A stretch of 64,000 nt of DNA from JACJWR01 sp964556255. GTDB lineage: Bacteria; Actinomycetota; Actinomycetes; S36-B12; UBA10799. Location: the NCBI GenBank assembly GCA_964556255.1, contig CAZKVQ010000004.1, positions 24,435 to 88,434 of the forward strand, read 5' to 3'. Below, in pieces: positions 58,882 to 64,000 of the stretch; the first letter of the stretch is position 1; the number at the start of each line of letters is the position of its first letter. Under the pieces are notes generated by a model. That model saw only the letters and a list, made by a program, of their open reading frames with translations, was not told the origin of the DNA and did not search any database. Both the position numbers and the translations under genes were made by a program.

Positions 58882-59646
58882 GTCGCCCCTTTCCACTCGT
58901 TCGGCGATGGCTTCGGCGGAGAGCACCCAAGTGCCCTCCAAATCGGAGAAGGACGAGCGCACGTGGATCGGTACGCCGTGCCGACGCCCGTACTCGACGC
59001 AACGCAGGTGGAGCACCTTGGCACCGCATGCAGCGAGTTCCTGCATTTCGTCGTAGGTGATGACGTCCAGTCGCCTGGCCAGCGGCACGACGCGGGGATC
59101 GGTGCTGTAGACGCCGTCGACATCGGTGTAGATCTCGCACACCTGGGCGCCAAGCGCCGCCGCGAGCGCGACGGCCGTTGTGTCGGAACCACCGCGACCG
59201 AGCGTGGTTACGTCCTTCGTCGTGGGTGAGACGCCCTGGAAGCCGGCCAGCACCGGGATGGCACCCTCATCGATCGCGGCCTGCAACCTTCCGGGGGTCA
59301 CGTCGATGATCTGGGCGCGACCGTGCGAGGAGGTGGTGAGCATGCCGGCTTGGGAGCCGGTGTAGGAACGTGCCTCTTCGCCTTCGTCGTAGATGGCCAT
59401 CGCAAGCAGCGCCATGGAGATGCGCTCGCCGGCGGTCAGCAACATGTCCAATTCCCGACCGGCAGGATGCGGGGACACCTGATTCGCCAGCTCGAGCAAC
59501 TCGTCAGTGGTGTCGCCCATGGCCGACACCACGACAGCAACGTCGAAACCCGCCCGCTTGGTGGCGACGATCCGCTTCGCCACCCGCTTGACACTCTCAG
59601 CGTCGGCGACGGATGAACCGCCGTACTTCTGGACTACCAGGGCCAC
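58369..59646 (-). CDS. lysC: Aspartate kinase (alpha subunit)
   Basis: 425 residues, GTG start. It phosphorylates aspartate and is the regulated entry point of the pathway. The kinase signature VVQKYGGSSVADAESVKRVAKRI is at the N-terminus, and two ACT domains form the C-terminal third (KLTVCEVPDHPGEAAAIF; VSLVGAGMRSHPGISATF) where lysine and threonine would bind. The gene lies directly upstream of asd. The 165 bases between it and recR should carry the promoter. Confidence 0.97.
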   Translation of the reverse strand: MALVVQKYGGSSVADAESVKRVAKRIVATKRAGFDVAVVVSAMGDTTDELLELANQVSPHPAGRELDMLLTAGERISMALLAMAIYDEGEEARSYTGSQAGMLTTSSHGRAQIIDVTPGRLQAAIDEGAIPVLAGFQGVSPTTKDVTTLGRGGSDTTAVALAAALGAQVCEIYTDVDGVYSTDPRVVPLARRLDVITYDEMQELAACGAKVLHLRCVEYGRRHGVPIHVRSSFSDLEGTWVLSAEAIAERVERGDVEQPIISGVAQDLSETKLTVCEVPDHPGEAAAIFEALASAGVNLDMIVQNVSTGGRTDITFTLPATDAEVAIAALEGAKSVIGFERIREDEAVAKVSLVGAGMRSHPGISATFFRALAESGVNVEMISTSEIRISVVCRADDAEKAVKALHTAFGLDADGEAVVYAGTGR

Positions 59647-59811
59647 GGGGACCGCTCCGTTAGGTCATGGGGGCTTCGGCTAGAGGGATGGACTCGTTTC
59701 TTCCGGCACAGTCTACCTAGTCAGGGGGCCGGGGCTTGCCAGCCGCTCAGGCACGTTCTCCGCGTTCGATCGGCGCCTCGATGCAAGCGACGATCGCGCA
59801 GCCACGTTGGG

Positions 59812-60405
59812 TCAGACTCGGCGTCGGCCGGCGAAGGCCCGGCCGAGGGTGACCTCGTCGGCGTACTCGAGGTCACCGCCGACCGGCAGACCCGACGCCA
59901 ACCGGCTCACCGTCAGACTCATCCCGACCATCAACCGGGCGAGGAAAGTGGCGGTGGCCTCCCCTTCCAGGTTGGGATCGGTCGCCAGGATCACCTCGGT
60001 CACTGAACCGTCTGCCAACCGGGACATCAACTCCGCGACGCGGAGGTCGTCCGGCCCGATGCCGTCAATCGGGCTGATGGCGCCACCGAGTACGTGGTAG
60101 CGCCCACGGAATTCCCGGGTGCGCTCAATGGCAACGACGTCCTTGGGCTCCTCTACGACACAGATCACCGTCAGTTCCCGGCGCGGGTCGCGGCAGATGC
60201 GGCACTGCTCGGCCTCGGAGACGTTTCCGCAGATCTCGCAGAAGCGCACCGTGCGCTTCACCTGAAGCATGGTCTCGGCCAACCGCGTGACGTCGACGGG
60301 GTCGGAGTTGAGCATGTGGAAGGCGATGCGCTGGGCACTCTTGGGTCCGACTCCCGGCAGGCGCCCCAACTCCTCGATGAGGTCTTGCACAATGCCTTCG
60401 TACAT
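59812..60405 (-). CDS. recR: Recombination protein RecR
   Basis: 197 residues. It works with RecO and RecF to load RecA at gaps. The helix-hairpin-helix LGRLPGVGPKSAQRIAF, a four-Cys zinc finger (FCEICGNVSEAEQCRICRD) and a Toprim domain (EVILATDPNLEGEATATFL) are all present. The ATG abuts the dnaX stop. The usual ybaB/ebfC gene between dnaX and recR is not present. Confidence 0.97.
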   Translation of the reverse strand: MYEGIVQDLIEELGRLPGVGPKSAQRIAFHMLNSDPVDVTRLAETMLQVKRTVRFCEICGNVSEAEQCRICRDPRRELTVICVVEEPKDVVAIERTREFRGRYHVLGGAISPIDGIGPDDLRVAELMSRLADGSVTEVILATDPNLEGEATATFLARLMVGMSLTVSRLASGLPVGGDLEYADEVTLGRAFAGRRRV

Positions 60406-62427
60406 CTATGCCTTCCCCTCGAACTCGGCGATCTTCTCGCCGCCCAATTCGGCTTCGATGAGCGCGACTCCGGTCAGCCCCGGCCCCTCATCGGCATCGG
60501 TGGCCAGATCGACATCATCGCCCTGATCCGCCGGGGAGGACGCTGCGGCGTCGGGCGTCCCGTCTTGATCAGTCGGCGGCTTCGCAGCCTTCGCGCCGCC
60601 CGGCCCCGCTGCCCGCCCACTGCCGACGGCGCCGGCGCGACCCGGATCGTGGACGAGCTCGAAGGTGAGGGCTTCCTTGAGAACGTCGATCATGGCCTCG
60701 CGTACCAAGTCCGGATAGGCGGTCTTGCGGAAATGCATGGCGGCTCCGGCATCGGCCACCGCGGCGACGACGACACCGTCACTGGCAGAGATCGGCGTGG
60801 ATTGCTGAACTGTCATCCAGGCAACCCGGCTGCGCGCCTTGACCGCTTCCACGACGGCCGGCCAGAGAGCCTGGACCTGTTCCAGTGTTACCCCGGGCTG
60901 AGCAGCCCGGGGCGTTCCTGCGGTATTCGGTCGAGTAGCGGCCGTTGATGTCGAGGACTGCTCGAGGTCGACCTGTTGGCTATCCGGGCTTGCTGTCGGT
61001 GCCTCGGCGACGGGCGGTTTCTTGGATCCTTTGGCCCGGCCACCGATGTCGGAGATGCGCCGGGGGCCCGGACGACTCGAGGTCGTCTCAGCCGACGTTC
61101 CCCTCCTGCCGGAGGACGCGGGTGGCGCCGAGGTGTGGCTCTCGGTGGTGGCTGCTGCTGGCGCCATTCGTTCCGTTGCCGGGCGCTCTGCGACCTTTGA
61201 CGGCGGACGGGTCGCGGCCTCAGCTGCGACCGCGGGATCGGCCGGCCCAACCCCGAGGGCGCTCAACTCACCGACACGACGTTCGACATGGTCGAGTCTG
61301 GCGAGCATGTCCAGATCGTTGCCACCGGCGGCAGGCAGTACCAGCCGTGCGCACAGGATCTCCAACGTCAACCGCGGCGCAGTGGCCCCACGAAGTGACG
61401 ACAGCCCGTCGTTGACCAGTTCCGCAGCCCTGGTGAGTTCGGCCGGACTGATCTTGCCGGCCTGCTCGACCAGGTCGCCGACCACTTCGTCCGGCACCTC
61501 GACCACGCCACGTTCGACGGCGTCCGGCATCGCCTGCACAAGCAGCAGATCGCGCAGCCGGTCGAGCACGTCGGTGGCGAATCGGCGCGGTTCGTGACCG
61601 GACTCGATGACGCGATCCACCACATCGAACAGGGCCGCGGCATCGGCGGCCGTGATAGCGGCCACCACCTCGTTGAGTACCCGGGCGTCGGTGGACCCGA
61701 TGAGCTCCACGGCGTCTGCATAGGTCACGCCGTCGACACCGACGCTGGCAACCAGCTGGCCGAGTAACGACAGCGAATCGCGGACGCTCCCCTCGGCGGC
61801 GCGCGCAACCAGCGTGAGCGCAGCCGAATCCGCGGGTACGCCCTCCTGCTCGCAGATGCTCGCCAGGTGGCCACGGAGTACCCCCATCGGCACCAGCCGG
61901 AAGGAGTAGTGATGGGTCCGCGAACGGATGGTGCCGAGAATCTTCTCAGGCTCGGTCGTCGCAAAGACGAACCGCAGATGAGCCGGGGGCTCTTCGATCA
62001 GTTTCAGCAGCGCGTTTCCAGCGTCCTTGGTCAGCTGATGGGCTTCGTCGATGATGTAGATCGTGTAGCGGGAGCTTACGGGCGCGAAGGCCGCGCTCTC
62101 GCGCAGTTCGCGGGCGTTCTCCACCGAGCGATGGGTGGCCGCGTCGATCTCCACGACGTCGATGGAACCGGGACCGTTGGGGGCCAACTCGACGCACGGA
62201 GGACAGACCCCGCAAGGCTCCGGCGTCGGCCCTTCGACGCAGTTCAGGCTGCGGGCCAGGATGCGGGCACTGGACGTCTTGCCGCAGCCACGCGGCCCGG
62301 AGAAGAGGTAGGCATGGTGGACGCGGTCGTTGCGCAGCGCTCGCATCAGCGGGCCGGTGACCTGCTCCTGGCCGACGACATCCGCGAACCGACCCGGCCG
62401 GTACTTGCGATACAGGGCCAGTGACAC
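60406..62427 (-). CDS. dnaX: DNA polymerase III subunit gamma/tau
   Basis: 673 residues. It is the clamp-loader ATPase that links polymerase and helicase. The AAA+ P-loop is LFSGPRGCGKTSSARIL, with a four-Cys zinc module in NCVEGPTPEPCGVCPPC, Walker B IIDEAHQLT and SRC segment TIRSRTHHYSFR. The C-terminal third is a low-complexity Pro/Ser/Thr-rich linker and a conserved tau-like end. GTG start; the SRP RNA gene lies 32 bases upstream, as in mycobacteria. Confidence 0.96.
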   Translation of the reverse strand: MSLALYRKYRPGRFADVVGQEQVTGPLMRALRNDRVHHAYLFSGPRGCGKTSSARILARSLNCVEGPTPEPCGVCPPCVELAPNGPGSIDVVEIDAATHRSVENARELRESAAFAPVSSRYTIYIIDEAHQLTKDAGNALLKLIEEPPAHLRFVFATTEPEKILGTIRSRTHHYSFRLVPMGVLRGHLASICEQEGVPADSAALTLVARAAEGSVRDSLSLLGQLVASVGVDGVTYADAVELIGSTDARVLNEVVAAITAADAAALFDVVDRVIESGHEPRRFATDVLDRLRDLLLVQAMPDAVERGVVEVPDEVVGDLVEQAGKISPAELTRAAELVNDGLSSLRGATAPRLTLEILCARLVLPAAGGNDLDMLARLDHVERRVGELSALGVGPADPAVAAEAATRPPSKVAERPATERMAPAAATTESHTSAPPASSGRRGTSAETTSSRPGPRRISDIGGRAKGSKKPPVAEAPTASPDSQQVDLEQSSTSTAATRPNTAGTPRAAQPGVTLEQVQALWPAVVEAVKARSRVAWMTVQQSTPISASDGVVVAAVADAGAAMHFRKTAYPDLVREAMIDVLKEALTFELVHDPGRAGAVGSGRAAGPGGAKAAKPPTDQDGTPDAAASSPADQGDDVDLATDADEGPGLTGVALIEAELGGEKIAEFEGKA

Positions 62428-62459
62428 GCCCGAACCACCCCAGCTCCGCTAGTGAAAGT

Positions 62460-62546
62460 GACCCCCCGTGCACCCAACGGAGCCCGGGTACCCTTGCTGC
62501 CTTCCGGCCCTGGGGGGATTTGCAGGACGTCGCCGCACGGGGGGTC
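62460..62546 (-). ncRNA. ffs: Signal recognition particle RNA (bacterial small type)
   Basis: On the minus strand the sequence contains the conserved SRP Ffh-binding loop, CCAGGGCCGGAAGGCAGCAA. The 12-base ends GACCCCCCGTGC and GCACGGGGGGTC pair perfectly to close the helix, giving about 87 nucleotides. It guides nascent membrane proteins to the translocon. It sits directly upstream of dnaX, as known in mycobacteria. Confidence 0.93.
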
Positions 62547-62593
62547 GGGGTCAGTGTATGCCGAGGCCCCGACGGTCGCGTAAGGTCTCCCCC

Positions 62594-62681
62594 GGAGGAT
62601 TCGCCTAGTGGCCTATGGCGCTCGCTTGGAAAGCGGGTTGGGGGAGACCCCTCGCGGGTTCGAATCCCGCATCCTCCGCCA
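62594..62681 (+). tRNA. tRNA-Ser (anticodon GGA)
   Basis: The acceptor GGAGGAT/ATCCTCC, a long variable arm, the anticodon loop TTGGAAA (GGA), the T loop GTTCGAAT and an encoded CCA end fit serine tRNA. It reads TCC and TCT codons. Confidence 0.97.
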
Positions 62682-62894
62682 GGGATGCGGGGGTGGCAGC
62701 GCCGAGTTCGCCCGTGAAGCGGGCCCAGCGCAGGCCGGACCGACGACTGTCGGGCGTGGTGCCGCAGCGATGTAGTGCGCGGCTCTTAGGATTCTTCCCA
62801 TTGATACGGGCCGTCGGGTGCGACTCCTTGTCGCGGTGCAGTGCGGGCCTCGGTTCACATGGACTCACTGACGACTTGAGGCGAAAGGGACGCA

Positions 62895-63809
62895 ATGAGC
62901 GACAATGACAACCCGCAGGGCCCCTCGAACCCCTTCGAGCCCGGCTACACCCCCGGCGATTCCGCCGGGGAACACCCAACTGAGCAGGTGCCGCTGCCGC
63001 CCTTGCCTCCCATCCCGCCGGTGACACCTCCGCAGGTGCCGGAGCCGACTGCCGCGACGCCTCCCGCGCCGCAGGGTGGCCAGCCCCAGGTTCCACCGCC
63101 CGCCGGTCCGCCGCCGCAGGGTGGCCAGCCCTACCAGCAGCAGCCCTACGGGGGTGGGCCGATCGATCCTGGTACGCCCATCCAGACGGGCGGGGGTGAG
63201 CCGCCGAAGAAGCGTAAGGGCGGCATCGGCCGCGCGATCCTGCTGACGCTTTTGGGCATGCTTGTACTGTTCGGCCTCGGCTTCGGTCTCGGTCAGCTCT
63301 TCCGAGGTGACAAGGCCGCCAGCGATGCCTCGGCCGGCCCGTCCCCAGAACCGTGCGTAACTGTTGAGGTGACTCCGGCGAGTGAGCAGCCGAGCGCTGT
63401 CAACGTCGATGTGCTGAACACGGGCGCTCCCGCCGGAACCGCGACGAAGACCGGGGCCAGCCTGAAGTCGGCGGGCTTCAACGTCGGGAACGTCGGAAAT
63501 GACACCACAAGCGCCACCGCCAAGGGTGCAATAATCCGCTACGGCCAGGGCGGGGAGAGCGCGGCGAACACGTTGAGGGCTTACCTCCTAGGTGACGTGA
63601 CCCTTGAGAAGGTCGAGCGCTCCGGCACCGGCGTCACCCTGCTTCTGCAGGATGGTTTCGGTGGTGTGGCCTCCGGCGACGAGGCAAAGGCGGCCCTTGC
63701 GAAGCCTTCGCCGAGCGCGAGCGGACCTGGCTGCCCGACCACCCCGGCCGCGTCGGCACCAGCATCTGATCAGGCATCGGCTACCGGCTCTGCCAGCCCG
63801 TCGGCCTAG
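62895..63809 (+). CDS. LytR_C domain membrane protein
   Basis: 304 residues. A Pro/Gly/Gln-rich cytoplasmic N-terminus of about 100 residues precedes one membrane segment (GRAILLTLLGMLVLFGLGFGL). The extracytoplasmic part has the LytR C-terminal signature (VNVDVLNTGAPAGTATKTGA; KGAIIRYGQGGESAANTLRAYLLGDV). The domain usually follows LytR-CpsA-Psr ligase domains; here it stands alone. The ATG at 62895 has AAAGGGA upstream. Two serine tRNA genes flank it. The 213 bases before it contain no other gene. Confidence 0.85.
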   Translation: MSDNDNPQGPSNPFEPGYTPGDSAGEHPTEQVPLPPLPPIPPVTPPQVPEPTAATPPAPQGGQPQVPPPAGPPPQGGQPYQQQPYGGGPIDPGTPIQTGGGEPPKKRKGGIGRAILLTLLGMLVLFGLGFGLGQLFRGDKAASDASAGPSPEPCVTVEVTPASEQPSAVNVDVLNTGAPAGTATKTGASLKSAGFNVGNVGNDTTSATAKGAIIRYGQGGESAANTLRAYLLGDVTLEKVERSGTGVTLLLQDGFGGVASGDEAKAALAKPSPSASGPGCPTTPAASAPASDQASATGSASPSA

Positions 63810-63859
63810 TTCACGGACCTTCCACCTCGGCGCCGGCGGCCGCCGTTGTAGTCTCGTCG

Positions 63860-63949
63860 GCGGTGGCGTGTCCGAGCGGCCAAAGGAGCACGCCTCGAAA
63901 GCGTGTGTGGGGGAGACTCCACCGTGGGTTCGAATCCCACCGCCACCGC
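63860..63949 (+). tRNA. tRNA-Ser (anticodon CGA)
   Basis: The acceptor GGTGGCG/CGCCACC, the anticodon loop CTCGAAA (CGA), a long variable arm, GTTCGAAT and an encoded CCA fit serine tRNA. It reads TCG codons. Nothing further is recognised between here and the window end. Confidence 0.97.
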
Positions 63950-64000
63950 CATACCAGCGCTAGCGTTTCGTGGGGAAGTTAGCGACGTTCGGGTGACCGC

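Overview
The window is a high-GC chromosomal segment of an actinomycete (phylum Actinomycetota). The evidence is a WhiB protein, a BldG-type anti-anti-sigma factor, an RsiG-type c-di-GMP protein, a class E sortase, a MarP-like protease, a Ssd/TadZ-type ATPase, tandem ArsA-like ATPases, many GTG starts and dense ATGA/GTGA overlaps. From memory, the gene order matches two model genomes. It resembles the M. tuberculosis stretch from about Rv3626c to Rv3721c and, in the middle, the S. coelicolor bldG-topA-hppA and nth-crp-wblA-ponA regions. I cannot assign an order or genus. A 63-base run of N at 26921-26983 shows the contig is a scaffold.

Layout. 2-8562: metalloprotease, DD-carboxypeptidase, pyrophosphatase, gamma-glutamyltransferase-like protein, and an overlapping set of lipoprotein, MFS exporter and trmB. 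8621-15382: a cell-surface module with a low-molecular-weight phosphatase, a Wzc-like tyrosine kinase with a (Gly-Tyr)9 tail, a DUF4012 protein, an LPSTG-anchored protein, an exported repeat protein, a class E sortase and a 60-residue membrane protein. 15357-24060: lipoprotein peptidase, unknown membrane protein, holB, tmk, topA and a methyltransferase. 24191-29899: hppA, a BldG-type partner-switching pair and a divergent helicase.

29922-34814 is a compact Tad/Flp pilus cluster (CpaE/Ssd, TadA, TadB, TadC, pilin-like, two TadE-like proteins). 34965-43558 carries a HAD phosphatase, a degenerate Fic-like protein, a deacetylase-like protein, NhaA, a holin-X-like protein, an alpha/beta-hydrolase without a visible nucleophile, a MarP-like protease, a CoA-type Nudix and endonuclease III. 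43729-53991 carries the RsiG-like protein, Crp, an MBL hydrolase, Nudix, RidA, two ArsA-like ATPases, WhiB, a class A PBP, YqeY and a metallophosphoesterase. 54086-63949 has a membrane protein, GNAT, tRNA-Pro, a secreted PI-PLC-like enzyme, asd, ask, recR, dnaX, SRP RNA, tRNA-Ser(GGA), a LytR_C protein and tRNA-Ser(CGA).

Themes. Much of the window serves the cell envelope: peptidoglycan synthesis and trimming (dacB, PBP), surface protein anchoring, a phosphorylation pair that could control polysaccharide export, pili, and an acid-resistance-type protease. A second theme is signalling by BldG and its kinase, RsiG, Crp and WhiB. The rest is replication and repair (holB, tmk, topA, nth, recR, dnaX) and the aspartate pathway entry. 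Product calls come from motifs read by eye. Start sites were chosen by Shine-Dalgarno spacing and overlap with neighbours.
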